The notes: generated from the letters alone by a model not told the origin. Positions 1 to 11,356 are shown, numbered from the stretch's first letter. The stretch is 64,000 nt of DNA from Brachionus plicatilis (GCA_010279815.1 QEOQ01000192.1:954084-1018083); one strand, 5' to 3'. Made by a program: numbers and translations.

Positions 1-125
1 AGCTATTTTTTGTCTATATTCGGGTTTTATGACATGTCACAAATCGAAAATGAAAACCAGTGTTCGATAATTTATGACATGTCACTATTGCCAGGCTTTC
101 GCCTATAGTGACATGTCACTATGAG
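1..125. repeat. GACATGTCAC box cluster (foldback arm fragment)
   Basis: Three copies of the palindromic box GACATGTCAC lie about 40 bp apart (near 31, 72 and 111). Related boxes and the shared phrase ACCAGTGTTC occur again near 54531-54600, so both are probably pieces of one dispersed inverted-repeat family. No partner arm is visible in this window, so the element boundary is unknown. Confidence 0.5.
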
Positions 126-1800
126 TGAGCAAATACGTTAGTTTATAATATTATTTAATCTAAACAGATGGATAATTATAGTCTTTCTCATCGGTACTAT
201 TTTCAGTTTGTTTTAGAAAATTATTTCCGGTAGTTATTTGCCGAGAACTTGTTTTTTTACTACCAGCTTATCTTAGATTTGAAAAAAAATGAATTTATTT
301 TTCAAATTTATTTTTAAAGCAAAGCTTCATAGGTTAGTATTAAAATTTATATTTTTTTTATGAGTTTGTACTTCTGAATTTGACTTTGTCCCAAATAATG
401 ATTCCAACACCTCTTGATAACTTGCGCCAAAGTAATACATTTCTATAGAAATTTTGACTGATAATGTTTAATACTTTTGATGAACCAGGGTTCACTGTTT
501 GAGTATAACTGCTTGTTTTTGTTATTTGCTGTTCATACTAACACCCTTGATTTTTTTGGAGAGGGCGGTAGCAAATTGCTGAAAAGTCATATAAATCATT
601 TGCTTTTGAAAAATTTCGGATGCAAGAGGGTTGATCAATCCAAGTATGTAACGGGTCATTAATAGTCAAAAAATCTCTATTCTTGAAATACCTAGCATAA
701 ATAATTTTTAAGTTAGCGATTTGTTTTTTTGTTTTTGGTGGCATTTTCTAAAGAAAAATTGATCAAAGATGAAGTATTTTTTTCAGGTTATATAAAAATT
801 TATGACCAAGATACTACCAAGAACTGTAGAGAGTAGATTAAATTTCATAAAATTGAAAAAAAAAATTATTTAGATAAAATTCTTTAAGAGGACATAGATT
901 TTGAAATATCAAATTTATCTAATATTTGTTTGTTTTTTCTGTTTCTAAAGTTTGGAGTGTACAAATCGGGGATTTTTTTTTATTTTTACATATTTTATTA
1001 TTTAATCTATAAATAAATCACAAAAGTTAGTTCTCATTTGAATTTTTATTTGAAAGATTTTTATTTTGAAAATTGAGTTTTTTTTGTTGTTTTTATTTCA
1101 TCATATTTTTAGAATGGTAAAATATAATTCAAAAATTCTTTCAAATTTGTAATCTGTGACTAAAATTACATAGGATTCAAAATTTAAAATAATATCCTTA
1201 TGCATAAAATAACGAACTAGGGTTTATTATTTGGGGCACCTTAGAATTTTTAAAATCTTTTGAAGTCTAAGACACAAAATATAATTTCATCTTATGACGG
1301 TTTAATTTTTTAGATTCTCTTCTAGCGTCTTTATAATTATTTGATGTATCATGTAAATTATCATATCGAGATATTTGTGCATTTTTGGTTTTTTAATTTA
1401 TTAAAACAATCGATTTAGAGTCTTTCATAATGAACCCTTCAAAAGGAAAATCTAAAAATTTTTAGACAATTAATTAGACGAGCAAAGGATAGAATCGTCG
1501 GCAACTCAAATTGGCACTCGGCTCTAGGTGTGTTGCTAGATATAATTGACTTTTTTTTTATTTTTACATTTCTAATGGTCAATATTTATGTTTGTTAAAA
1601 TTATGATTTCTACTGATCCAATCAAAACATTTTTCATTTTATTCAAAAATGCCAACAATACATGCAAAAATCTCGATATGTTTGAATTATTAAAGCATAA
1701 ATCTCTATAATTTCTTAAAAATCTTAAATCTTAGTCAAACTATGGACTAAGTTGAAATTCTTTTCTATTAGTTGGCAATTTCACACAACTTTTCATCATT
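126..1800. other. AT-rich stretch without a recognisable gene
   Basis: I see only AT-rich DNA with many A/T homopolymers. Open frames at 477-662 (plus) and 538-744 (minus) are short and overlap each other. The minus one has a less biased composition and could be an exon scrap, but I recognise no family and do not call it. Confidence 0.4.
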
Positions 1801-1804
1801 AACT

Positions 1805-2750
1805 TTAGATAAACAAACGTTGCAGTAAAATTTGAATTGGATTAACTTGTTTGAAAATTTTATTTAAGGTTTTTGGGAAGTTATTTTTATGCAGTGAGAA
1901 TTGTCTGATCATTTTTAGTAAACATTTTTGAGCGACTTCGGATAAACTAAATGTTTCAATATAAGCAATAATTGATAGAAAAGCTTGCATAACTGTTACA
2001 CTAGTTCCATCGTCATGTAAGGATTGAATATAAAAAATCATTATAATTTTAGGGTCTTGTCGCCTTTGTTATCGGTAGATAATCAAAAAGGTTATCGTAG
2101 TGGTCACTGCTGGATAGGTTATCTACTAGATAACTTTTTAGTTATCGGTCAGATATGTTATCTGAAACGATAACATAAATGTTTAACCGATAACCAAAAA
2201 CAAATTAAATTTTTTCAAAAAAATTTGTCTTCATTGTATATTACTTAATAAATGAATAATTTGAATCAAATCAAATCTTCCTAATAATCAGCTAAAGATT
2301 TTAAGCATAACAAAAAAAAATAGATGAATTGTCTTCTGATTTGAAAAAAAAGGCTGTTTTGTGTTAGATTATTTTTAAATAATTGACTATAGACTCGAAA
2401 TAAAATTATGTAATATTTTTTTTTATTAAAATTAATTTTATTCGAAATCGATAACGAGAGTTACTTTATCGATTTCGATAACGTATTTTAAGTTTAGATA
2501 ACCTAAATTAAAAGAAAAATTTTTTTTTTAATTTCAGATAACACATCTGACCGATAATCAATTGGTTATCTAGTATATAACCTATCCAGCAGTGACCACT
2601 ACGATAACCTTTTTGGTTATCTACCGATAACATAGGCGACAAGAACCTAATTTTATTTCATATTGAAAAACGTCTTTTAAATTCTAACAGCCAATTAAAT
2701 CTTTTTGTTGAGTAAACACTTGCAAAGTACAAGATTGAAACCTAAAGAAA
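1805..2750 (-). pseudogene. Unrecognised exon split by a hAT-like MITE
   Basis: A minus-strand open frame ends at 1805 and runs up into the MITE at 2052. If the MITE and one copy of its 8-bp target duplication are ignored, the same frame continues on the far side up to a possible splice acceptor (AG before an AAT-TTA-AAA start) near 2680. This suggests one exon of about 90 codons, rich in Leu, Ile and Lys, that was open before the insertion. No domain is recognisable and the 5' part of the gene is not seen. It could be an exon of a host gene or of an older transposon. Confidence 0.35.
2052..2647. mobile_element. hAT-like foldback MITE, 596 bp, 8-bp TSD
   Basis: The ends GGGTCTTGTCGCCT and (reverse complement) GGTTCTTGTCGCCT begin inverted arms of about 116 bp (2052-2167 and 2531-2647) that are highly similar. 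The element is flanked by a perfect 8-bp direct repeat TAATTTTA at 2044-2051 and 2648-2655, the TSD length typical of hAT transposons. The arms carry reiterated GATAAC/GTTATC boxes, and there is no coding capacity inside. It interrupts an older minus-strand open frame. Confidence 0.88.
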
Positions 2751-3487
2751 ATACTCCTCCCACTAATATAAATTGGACTGATTAGAAAGCTATTATCAAA
2801 ATATATCAATAATCAATAAAATTTGTGCGAAAGCCGTTCGAAACAGCCCTGGTGGTCTTTCACCTAAATTATTTTTTGACATATTCAAAAAATTAATTTA
2901 TCAAATTAAAAATATACTGTACTGCTACGAAAAACTGTTTTTACGTGAAATTACGTAATTTTACGTAATTTCCGGTAATTTCACGTAAAATTACGTAAAA
3001 TTACCAAAGTAAAAAAAAGTAATTTTACCGGATTTTACGTAATTTTACGTAAAATTACCGGAAATTACGTAATTTTACGTAAAAAGTAAAATTCCAAAAA
3101 ATACTACTTTTTTTGAGAATTTTGGCATTTTTTGACTTTTTTGAATTTTTTTGGTCCTTAATGCGAAAAAAAAAAAATTACTTTTTTTCACGTAATTTTA
3201 GGTGAAATTTAATTAATAGTGTTAAATTTTTGGAATTTTTAGTAAATAAAAGTAAATTTTGTACAAATTTTAAAAAGGCTAATTATAAACAATAAACAAA
3301 AATGCAAAAACAATAATGTTTTTTATGGTGTAAATGCTCATGAAAACAATCACGTATTTTTTGACGTTTTGTTCGACGTTTTTTGTTTCTCGAGTAAAGT
3401 AAAAATATAATTTAATATTGACTAATATAAGCTCTTGAATGAGATAAAGTCATCAAACCGTCCACTTTAGAACAAACTTTATTTACA

Positions 3488-4106
3488 ATGAATGAAAACC
3501 AGAGTTGGTCAAAAGTCAAACTTTAAAGTCAGAATCGTTAAAAGTCAAAGTCAAAGTCTGACTTTGACTTCATGACTTTGACTTTTAACAACTCTGATGA
3601 AAACATTAATAAGCTAAACACAAATGTTTCGAAACTTAATAGCGAAAATGAAGCCATTAAAAAATTAATTATTGGGGGTGAAAATGACAGTTCTCTCTTT
3701 TCACCAGGAACTAAAAGAAAGGCCGAAAGAACTTATAGTAGTTCCAGTGATAGCGAAGCTATTGAAACCATAAGTATTCTTATATTTAAGTTTAAAATAT
3801 ATTATTTTTAAAAAATCTAAAAAAAAAATTAAGTCAATAATAAGCCATTTACAAATCGTCTCAGAAGTGAAATAATGAAGAGATTTGTAAATGACAAAGG
3901 TCAGACTCTAGGGTTTTATGAAAAAAAATTTCATAATGAAATGGAGGAAATAAAAAGTAAATTTTTTAATGAAAAAAAAAGCTTTAATTTTAAATTTTTT
4001 TTTTAAAGAAGATTTGTTGAAGCTGGTGCCAAAAAATTCAAATTTCAAAGAATCATGGAAAAAAGCTGGTGACAGCTTTAAAAATGATAAAAATAAAAAA
4101 AAATAA
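3488..4106 (+). pseudogene. Small three-exon gene inside a foldback element, interrupted by a MITE
   Basis: Exons read as 3488-3773, 3834-3956 and 4009-4106, with introns of 60 and 52 bp that begin GT and end AG. The spliced frame stays open to the TAA at 4104. It encodes a hydrophilic protein with an N-terminal heptad-like stretch (KLNTNVSKLNSENEAIKKL), a basic/Ser-rich middle (GTKRKAERTYSSSSDSEA) and a basic C-terminus. A 97-bp MITE sits directly after codon 4. It adds an in-frame TAA after codon 12 of the original start but also brings a new in-frame ATG at 3572. I recognise no domain; a DNA-binding or accessory transposon protein is possible. Confidence 0.5.
3500..3596. mobile_element. 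97-bp hAT MITE (CAGAGTTG family), 8-bp TSD
   Basis: The ends CAGAGTTGGTCAAAAGTC and, inverted, CAGAGTTGTTAAAAGTC bound a nearly pure palindrome made of AAAGTC boxes. A perfect 8-bp target duplication ATGAAAAC lies at 3492-3499 and 3597-3604. The subterminal AAAGTC boxes match those of the larger hAT at 43973-51778, a plausible source of transposase. Confidence 0.9.
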
Positions 4107-4514
4107 AATTCCGCAAAAATTTTCTCAAAGATTTAAAAATTTTACACTTTTTATCTTTTTTTTACTAAAAATTACAAAAATTTACCACTATTAAATAAAA
4201 TTTCACGTAAAATTACGTGAAAAAATTAATTTTTTTTTTCGCATTAAGGACCAAAAAAATTCAAAAAAGTCAAAAAATGCCAAAATTCTCAAAAAAAGTA
4301 GTATTTTTTGGAATTTTACTTTTTACGTAAAATTACGTAATTTCCGGTAATTTTACGTAAAATTACGTAAAATCCGGTAAAATTTTTTTTTTACTTTGGT
4401 AATTTTACGTAATTTCACGTAAAAACAGTTTTTCGTAGCAGTACTGTATTTAAAAATTAAAATAAAAAAAAAAGAAGAAAAATTTTTTTTAAAAATTAAA
4501 AAGGAAAAATAAAT

Positions 4515-5822
4515 ATGGCGTGATGGCTTATTCTATAAACTATTAAAGAGACTGCATACTTTCTACTGGGTATTGCTTAGGATTTATTATAACTCAGCAC
4601 TAGCTGTTTTATCTCTTCCAAATAATCTAACAACTAAACCCTTTAAAATTGAAACTGGTGTAAAACAAGGAGCTATTTTATCTTCTTTTCTTTTCAACAT
4701 ATTTATTGATGATCTTATAATAGAATGCCTTAACAATGAGCTTGGGGCTCTTTATAAAAATCTTAATGTTTCTATCATTGTCTACGCAGATGATATAATC
4801 TTATTAAGCCCAGTTGACTCCCATCTACAAATGCTTTTGGATATTTGTGGATCTTATGGGAATAAATGGAGAATAAAATTTAACCCTAATAAAACAAAAG
4901 TTGTTAACTTTGGCACTCAATTATTTAAGTCGGTATTTCACCTTAATGGATCCGAACTTGAAGAAGCAAATCAGTTAGAATACTTAGGATTCATTATAGA
5001 TTCTTGACCTTAACACTCAGGCAGTTATAAATTTTAAAAATGATCAGAGCAGCTTTTTTGGAATTTCATATCTTCTGCCCAAAAATTGACCTACCTCTTC
5101 ACCTAAATTCAAATCATTTATATACAAAACATTTTGCTTATCTAAATTCACATATGGTCTTGAGGCTCTTACTCTTAATTCGACCACAAAGGATTCTATA
5201 AATAAATTACAAAACAACTTAATTAGACAAATGTTTGGTTTAAAAGCCTACTTTCACATGTCACGAGTCTTAAAAGTACTAAAATTATTCAACTTTGATG
5301 AACTTTATCTATTTTCAAAGCTAACTTTTATTGATACAATTAAATATAATTATCTATCATCACAATTCTTAAAATATATGCTAAGTGACCCCCCCTCTAA
5401 TAAATCTTTTTCCTCCGACTTAGTACTTATTTCCAAATACTTTAAAATTGAAACCTCAAAAATTTCAGTAAATATAAACCAACTTAAAGAAAATCTTAAG
5501 ATTAATCTGATTTCTAAGATGGTATATCTGATTCAATTTGGTTATGTCTTTGCAATTTAAAATTAAAACATTACAGAACTCTCCTAAATGAGCTAATTCA
5601 AAATAAAAGAAATTCATGAATTCTGGTCCAAATTATCTTGCTTTCTAACTTTCATGCCTTTTTCTATTTTCGAACTCTCATTCATTTTTTATTTTTGTAA
5701 TTTTATTTTTATGTAATAATTTTTTCATTTTTTAAAAAAACACAAAAAAAAAGAAAAAATTTTATCTTTATTTTCTTTTACTTCTCCTTAAAGGAGGTTA
5801 ATTCAATTCAATAAATAAATAA
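4515..5822 (+). mobile_element. 5'-truncated LINE fragment (RT, YADD)
   Basis: A non-LTR reverse transcriptase reads from about 4515. It shows the motif GVKQGAILSSFLFNIFIDDL, the catalytic YADD at 4783-4794, and the downstream WRIKFNPNKTK and EYLGF motifs. The frame breaks at 5007 and resumes as a thumb/C-terminal segment (5231-5560), so it is a dead copy. The 3' end is an AATAAATAAATAAG tail near 5808-5823, beside AAGGAGGTTAATTC. The endonuclease and the palm N-terminus are missing, as expected from 5' truncation. Confidence 0.85.
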
Positions 5823-6398
5823 GTCATTGAGTTGACTTGACTTAATACTTGTGACTTAAAAACAACTCTGTAAATTACAATAATTGAAATTAAAAAAAAA
5901 ATTTAAAAAAAAAGGAATTAAAAGAACAAAATTTTTGCCTTTATTTTACTTTCTTTTTATCTATTTGAATAATTAATTAAATATATTAAATAAATCATTT
6001 CTTTATTCAAAGTTCAAATTTAGAGATTTAGAGTTATTTTAAAAAATCTATATAAAAAAATGGTGCACACTGTTTGCAACACTCATCGAACTATTTCAAA
6101 ATATAAAAATTGGCTCATAAACATTTATATGAAATAATAGTATCTTACACTTATTTAATTATTTTGGTTTTTTAAACAAAAAATTATTTGAATAGCTCAT
6201 TACTAGTGTTGGGATCTGTACAAGCGGTCACTGGACCGCTAAAATAAACGGTCTAAAAAATACGATCTGGTGATAAGATATAAAAAAAAATTTAAGATTA
6301 TTCAATATGTTTATTAACCTAAAAAAAAAAGGTTTTTAATTAAAAAATAAGTTTGGAAAAATTTTATTCAAAAAATAAAAATTTAATTTAAAAATACG
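5823..6398. other. AT-rich spacer with MITE remnants
   Basis: At 5821-5872 there is a half-MITE with GTCA/GACTT boxes ending AACAACTCTG, the inverted end of the CAGAGTTG family. At 6205 the phrase TAGTGTTGGGA matches the end of the MITE at 34353-34530. No gene is seen. Confidence 0.4.
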
Positions 6399-9150
6399 AT
6401 GTTAAAATCATTTGCTTCACGTCAAGACTGCTTAGCGAAACCGAACGAAGGTATAGCCAGTGCGAAAAAGAAGCACTTGCGCCCGTGTCGGCCTGTTAAA
6501 AATTCTGGCTTTACCACATTGGGTCACATTTCAAGCTCGTCACGGACAACCGTGCTGTACAGCTCATCTTCAACAACAGCGCCAACAGACCTCCAGCCAG
6601 AATAGAGCGTTGGGCGTTGCGACTCACACAGTTTGAATTTCAGATAAGGTTCGCGCGGAGCAAAACTACAGCACTATCTGAATTTCGGCAAACCGACTTT
6701 AAAATATTAATCTGCATACTTGAAAACCTAGAAAAAATGATTTTTTAGGTATTGTAAAAAAAATAATTTTTTGACCCCACCCCCTCAAAGATCGAATAAA
6801 AAATTATGATTATTCAAAAATTAGTTTCTAACTCATTTTATTCAATTTTTTTTTGGATATAAATTCAATAAATAAAAAAAGTAGTCCCAACAATTTGTTC
6901 AGAATTTTCTCTAGTTTCAGAATCTGTATAAAAAAGTAGGGGTCGGGGGGTAAACCGCGGACTAGATACAAAAATAGTGAAAAAATACCATTTTTTTACC
7001 ATTTTTTGCCAAAATATCGATCTATTGGTAAAATAATAGATTAAATTAATACACCATTTTGTTGATGAGACTATTTGCTTTCAGAATATATATATATTAA
7101 TAAGGTTATGTCTATTAGAACATGAGATATTTTAGCTCAAAGGTAACTAACTTTTGTTTTTTTTTCGATCTTTGAGGGGGTGAGGTCAAAAAATTATTTT
7201 TTTTACAATACCTAAAAAATCATTTTTTCTAGGTTTTCAAGTATGCAGATTAATATTTTAAAGTTGGTTTGCCGAAATTCAGATAGTGCTGTAGTTTTGC
7301 TCCGCGCGAACCTTTGTACACAAGCCAGGCAACACAAATATTGCCGACTACTTTTCACCGCAACTGGTACCATCCGAACAATCAAAACAAGATGAGCAAA
7401 ATGAAAACTATGTGAATGTGGTAGCTGAGTGTGCCAGACCATATGCCAATTCAAAGATAAAAATCATATACGAGACAAAGTCAGACACGGAACTTCAATC
7501 ATTGAGAGCATGGTTTGCGAAGACAATTCCGCCTCAACTCAACTGTTACAGCAAAATAGCAAATGAAATTTGCGAAACAAATGACGGAGTGCTGTTAAAA
7601 GAGAGCCGCATCATTATACCAAGCAGTCTGCGCAAAAGAACAATACAGTTGGCACATCAGGGTCATCAAGGCAAAGTCCCTAATACTCTGAAAAGTATTG
7701 TTCCCAAACATTGACCGAATGGTAGAGCATATGATCAAATTTTTTCACTTTTGCCAAGCAACGGTAAACAAAACCGAATTTGCTACAGCACCCGGAACTG
7801 TTGAGTTTATTTTATTCTTTAGTCGCTATGAGATAAACAAAGCTTCCTATTTTTGCCTACGGCAAGCTAAGCTATCTTCTAAGCTTGGAGCATTTTTATC
7901 TCGAAATTTAACTTTTTCTTTTTGATTTAAATTGCACAATCAGTGTCCAAACTTTAAGCTTAAAAATTAAACTAAAAAAACAAATTATTAAATTGGAAAA
8001 AAAAAGCAAGCTTCAAATAAAATGAAATTAATGCACCAAAATAAACCAGTCAATAGCTGAAAATATTGAAAATAGAAAAAAAACAGAGTCCTTAAAAACA
8101 AACTCTAAATTATATTAAAAAAAGGGCCGCAATAGACAAAATCAAGACAACATCCTTTGCCATGGTCAAAAATGCGCTCAAACGACTGTATGGAGTACTA
8201 GGAACGCCAACCAACAACAAAACCGACAATGGTTCCCCATTTCAATCTTACCAGTTCGCTGAATATGCAAGGCAAATTGGGTTCATATATCAACGCAAAA
8301 CACCAAAATGGCTAAGTGCAAACGGCGAAGTGGAGAGTTTTATGAAGAACCTAGGCAAAGTAGTCAAAACAGCGGCCATCACTGGATAGAACAAAGACGA
8401 GGAACTACGATGTTTCTTGAAAACATATAACTTGAGAAACACCGCACACAACGACCCAAGTGGCACCCTTCAAGCTCCTTTTTCTCCATGTGCGGACATC
8501 CGGTATCCCAGAAATCAAAGAGCTTGACTTTGACAAGATAGAGGAGCTCCACAATCTAGCACGAGCGAATGCCCGGAAAGTCAAATAGAAAATGAAACAA
8601 GAATATGACGAACGTACAAGGGTAAGTGAGCCTAAAATCGAAGTCGCAGAGAGAGTCTAAGTCAAGACAGAACAAAACAAGAAGTCCGACCCAAGATGGG
8701 ATCCACGGCCATATACAGTCACAGCCAGGAAAGGCATAATGGTTACAGCCAGTCGAGAAGTGCATGTGATCACTCGCAATGCCAGCTACTTCAAACCATA
8801 CCACTACTTAGACGATACGGAAATACCATCCTCAAAAGTCCAGGTCTTTGGTCTTGCGCCACTTGAAGATTCACCAAGAGATCAAACTCAAACAACACAA
8901 GCTGAAGTTCATATGGTTCCAGTTGCCACTCAAACACAGATAACTTACACGCAGACACAAACGTCAACGCCAACAACCATAGACATTCCAGCCCAGAGAA
9001 AGGCTGGAAGGCAAACAAAATAAGAGGCCAAAAAGATAGCCGAAGAGAAGGCAAAGGCAAACGAAATGGATAATAAAGTGGAACCACCGAGAAGGTCAGA
9101 AAAACTGAAAACCAAAGCTTCAGCTAAAAAGCTGAGGAAAGATGTGGTGT
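6399..9150 (+). pseudogene. Degenerate gypsy-type pol (RNase H to integrase tail)
   Basis: Broken pieces of one pol gene appear in order. RNase H end at about 6440-6647 (FKLVTDNRAVQLIF, RPPARIERWALRL). The linker VHKPGNTNIADYF and the integrase zinc-binding region with the HQGHQG motif at 7313-7714. Integrase core with TDNGSPF and the SANGEVESFMKNL motif at 8128-8400. A Gln/Thr-rich integrase tail ending in PPRRSEKLK near 9100. Frames shift repeatedly and stops are common. It is split by a 665-bp foldback insertion and, at about 7790-8125, by AT-rich DNA of unknown type. Protease, most of RT, and LTRs are not visible. Its base composition is clearly less AT-rich than its surroundings. Confidence 0.82.
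6648..7312. mobile_element. 665-bp foldback MITE inserted in gypsy pol
   Basis: Inverted arms of 149 bp (6648-6796 and 7164-7312) are nearly identical, with about two mismatches seen. They begin GGTTCGCGCGGAGCAAAAC and contain the run GACCCCACCCCCTC. The middle of about 370 bp is AT-rich and non-coding. It separates the RNase H end of the pol from the linker that should follow directly. No clear target duplication was found. Confidence 0.82.
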
Positions 9151-9438
9151 AGCAACCACAAGCACAAACATAGGTTTGCCTTCACAATAATAATAAAACA
9201 CTATTTACAGTATAAACACCATTTACCTTTATGTACAACTCATTTACATAACTATGACGCTTAACCTAAGCTTACCATTTTTCTATTTCATTTTCTAAAA
9301 CATATACAATCTATTTAAAAACGCTATTTTACACTCTGACTATTTACACTTTTATTCTGACTATTTATTTATACATCGGTCATAGAACGGCCGTTTTCCA
9401 TTTAGAACATAATAAACGTTTAAAACAAACCTTAACCG
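9151..9438. other. Non-coding region downstream of the gypsy pol remnant
   Basis: Contains repeated short phrases (ACTATTTACA, CATTTAC, CTGACTATTTA) that look like decayed tandem sequence or 3' untranslated DNA of the retroelement. No LTR partner is seen. Confidence 0.35.
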
Positions 9439-9447
9439 CTTTCATTT

Positions 9448-10292
9448 GGTAAATTATAGATTTTCCCCGTTTTAATTTTTCCACCTTTAAAATTTTCCCT
9501 GTAAAATTTTCCCCTTTTTTATTTTTCCCTCTTTTTATTTTCCCTGTGTAAAATTTTCGCCGTGTAAAATTTTCCCCTGTATAATTCTTCCCCTAATAGG
9601 AGGAGTTGTTGATTAGCCAATCAAAAATTAATTAATTAAAATAAAAAAAAATTGTTATTGATATTTTATTGATAAAAAAAGTAATAAAAATTAATTAAAG
9701 AAAAAAGATAAAAACGGAAAGAAATTACCAATTAACAATTACTGGGTTTAAAATTTTTTGTTTATTAGATATTTCTATTGCTTCGAAATCAAGTAAATGG
9801 CCAGATTTAACAAAAAAGTTGTATAATTTCCTAATGGAATTTTGGTTGAATTTGTATTTGAAAGGATCTTGATAATTTGATAGCATTTGTGTGTAGGCGA
9901 TACATAATAATCCGCAGTTATTTGAACCATCTTGTTGCTCTACATTTACCATTGAGACCTTCTCACAGTTTTTGTTTGGATATAATAAGCGAAATATTTG
10001 ACTAGCTTCATAAACATTGTTAATATTATTCATGCTGTCATAAACGGTAACGGAATTGGAGTATTAGAAAGATAAAAGATTAACTCAAAATTTAATTTTC
10101 TATTATTAATCTGCTTATTAATTCAATTAACTTTTGATTGGCTAAACTACAAAAAAAAAAACGGGGAAAAATTTACACAGGGAATTTTAAACGGAGAGAA
10201 ATTTTTACTGGGGGAAAATTTATATCGGGGAATTTATTAAACGGGGAAAATATTAAGGGGGAAAAATTTAACGGGGAAAATCTATACAGAAT
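9448..10292. mobile_element. Mutator-like foldback element with Ulp1 remnant, 9-bp direct repeats
   Basis: Both ends are arrays of GGGGAAAATTT-type boxes in inverted orientation, with outer ends TATAGATTTTCCCC, plus an internal inverted pair GATTAGCCAATCAAAA / TTTTGATTGGCTAAAC. A 9-bp direct repeat CTTTCATTT flanks it at 9439-9447 and 10293-10301. Nine-bp duplications and captured Ulp1 proteases are both known for MULEs. The seven outermost bases between the direct repeat and the TIR do not pair, so the exact ends are uncertain. Confidence 0.65.
9725..10033 (-). CDS. Ulp1/C48-type cysteine protease C-terminal fragment
   Basis: A 102-codon minus frame carries the Ulp1 catalytic signature QQDGSNNCGLLCIAYTQML: the oxyanion Gln, then the active-site Cys after an N-x-C-G-like turn. 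The usual upstream His and Asp of the triad are absent. Only the last third of a C48 domain is present, so it cannot be active alone. It sits exactly between the arms of a foldback element, as a captured or relict transposon gene. It could be the last exon of a longer gene whose 5' part was deleted. Confidence 0.65.
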   Translation of the reverse strand: MNNINNVYEASQIFRLLYPNKNCEKVSMVNVEQQDGSNNCGLLCIAYTQMLSNYQDPFKYKFNQNSIRKLYNFFVKSGHLLDFEAIEISNKQKILNPVIVNW

Positions 10293-10318
10293 CTTTCATT
10301 TAAACCCTTACCGAACGA

Positions 10319-10598
10319 CTAAACAATGTCCATCAACTTCGTTCCAAACAAATTAATAATGGTGTGGTTGAAAGCGGTGTTGAGTAGGTGGTTCCAGTGA
10401 TGTGTCTTGAAAAAAAAAAATATTTTTTTTTATTATAAATATATATTCTAAATACATACAAATTCTACAGTTAGATCATGACCAAGCTGTACTCTGGCAT
10501 CTTCGATCATCTGCTCCGAGAAATTTGCTGTAGCCGGCACCATCGTCTGTTCAATTCGCTCGACTCGAATTTGAAATGTTTCGACACATAGTTGCACA
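10319..10598 (-). CDS. Two-exon fragment of an unrecognised gene
   Basis: On the minus strand an open exon runs from about 10598 to 10460, followed by a GT...AG intron (10459-10406, 54 bp, polypyrimidine CAAG end) and a last exon 10405-10319 ending in TAG. Composition is GC-richer than the flanks, and the joined frame is open for about 75 codons (it includes ARVQLGHDLTVEF and LNTAFNHTIINLFG). The 5' side could begin at an acceptor TTAG near 10599. I do not recognise the family. It may be the 3' end of a host gene cut off by the MITE and LINE remnants that follow. Confidence 0.4.
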
Positions 10599-10659
10599 TT
10601 CTAACCAGTGTTCAAAGATTTTAGGAAATTTGGTGATTAGTTGTGTGCAATGTTGTGGG

Positions 10660-10740
10660 AAAAAATAGAGATAAATTATTTATTAGTGATTAAATTATTT
10701 ATTAGTTGACTAAAAAAAATTAGTCCATTTATTAATCTAT
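10660..10740. repeat. Remnant of the TAGTTGACT / AGTCGATT MITE family
   Basis: Holds the palindromic core AGTTGACTAAAAAAAATTAG, identical to the core of the MITE at 16291-16376, with decayed TTTATTAGTGATTAAA flanks. Confidence 0.45.
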
Positions 10741-11345
10741 ATCTCTTATTTACTCACTTAGTTGTATATCTATACCGAGCTAAAGCTCCTTCAGATAAAT
10801 TTAAAAAAAAATAACATATCTCTCACTCAACTCAAAAAGTCGATTTGAGACTGTTAGTAGTTTAAGTTTATTATATGCCTCATTATGTAATATGTTGGAG
10901 TATCATATCTTAGTTTTAGTATAGAACGAACTGCTGAATTTTGGATTTCTTCTAACCTTTTGATATTAGTTTCTGAAAGAGAGTTGAGACAAGGAAAAGA
11001 ATAATCTAGAGTAGATCAAATCAAAGACTTATAATGGTTTCCTAAAGTGTTTAAGTCAAAGCCTCATTTTTTATTCGACAAGATTTTTATTATTATCTAG
11101 ATTTTTATTAAATTTTTTATTAAATTTTTGATTTTTATTAGCCTTGAATTGCAATGTTCTTTAATTTCTTCTATCATTGAAGAAAAGGTTAATTTAGAAT
11201 CAAATTTAATACCTATGAACCTTATTTCCTTATTTATTGAAAGCTTTCGATTCTATTCCCATAAGTCCTTAAATTAAACACAGAACTTTCTTTGTTATTT
11301 TTAGTAAAAATCATTGAGCAAGACTTTTCTACCGAAATCTTATGC
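10740..11345 (-). mobile_element. 5'-truncated LINE 3' end (same family as 12640-15415)
   Basis: On the minus strand the pieces KISVEKSCS, LDYSFPCLNSLSE and AVRSILKLRYDTP parallel the plus-strand LINE at 14209-15045. The 3' end CTGAAGGAGCTTTAGCTCGGTA matches that element's end. Frames are broken. Confidence 0.75.
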
Positions 11346-11356
11346 CTCTTTTACTT

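Larger units (their letters stand above)
2914..4447. mobile_element. Long foldback element carrying a small gene
   Basis: Inverted arms of roughly 350 bp (about 2914-3290 and 4090-4447) start with CTGTACTGCTACG / CAGTACTGCTACG and contain clustered ACGTAATTTTACGT and CCGGTAA boxes. Further in they share a phrase including GGTCCTTAATGCG. A TA dinucleotide lies just outside each end, so a TA target duplication is possible but not convincing. The centre holds a small intron-containing gene and a nested 97-bp MITE. Confidence 0.75.

Noticed and set aside
9400..10300. CRISPR-like array from the GGGGAAAATTT boxes
   Set aside because: Boxes are irregularly spaced, inverted between the two ends, and the genome is eukaryotic.
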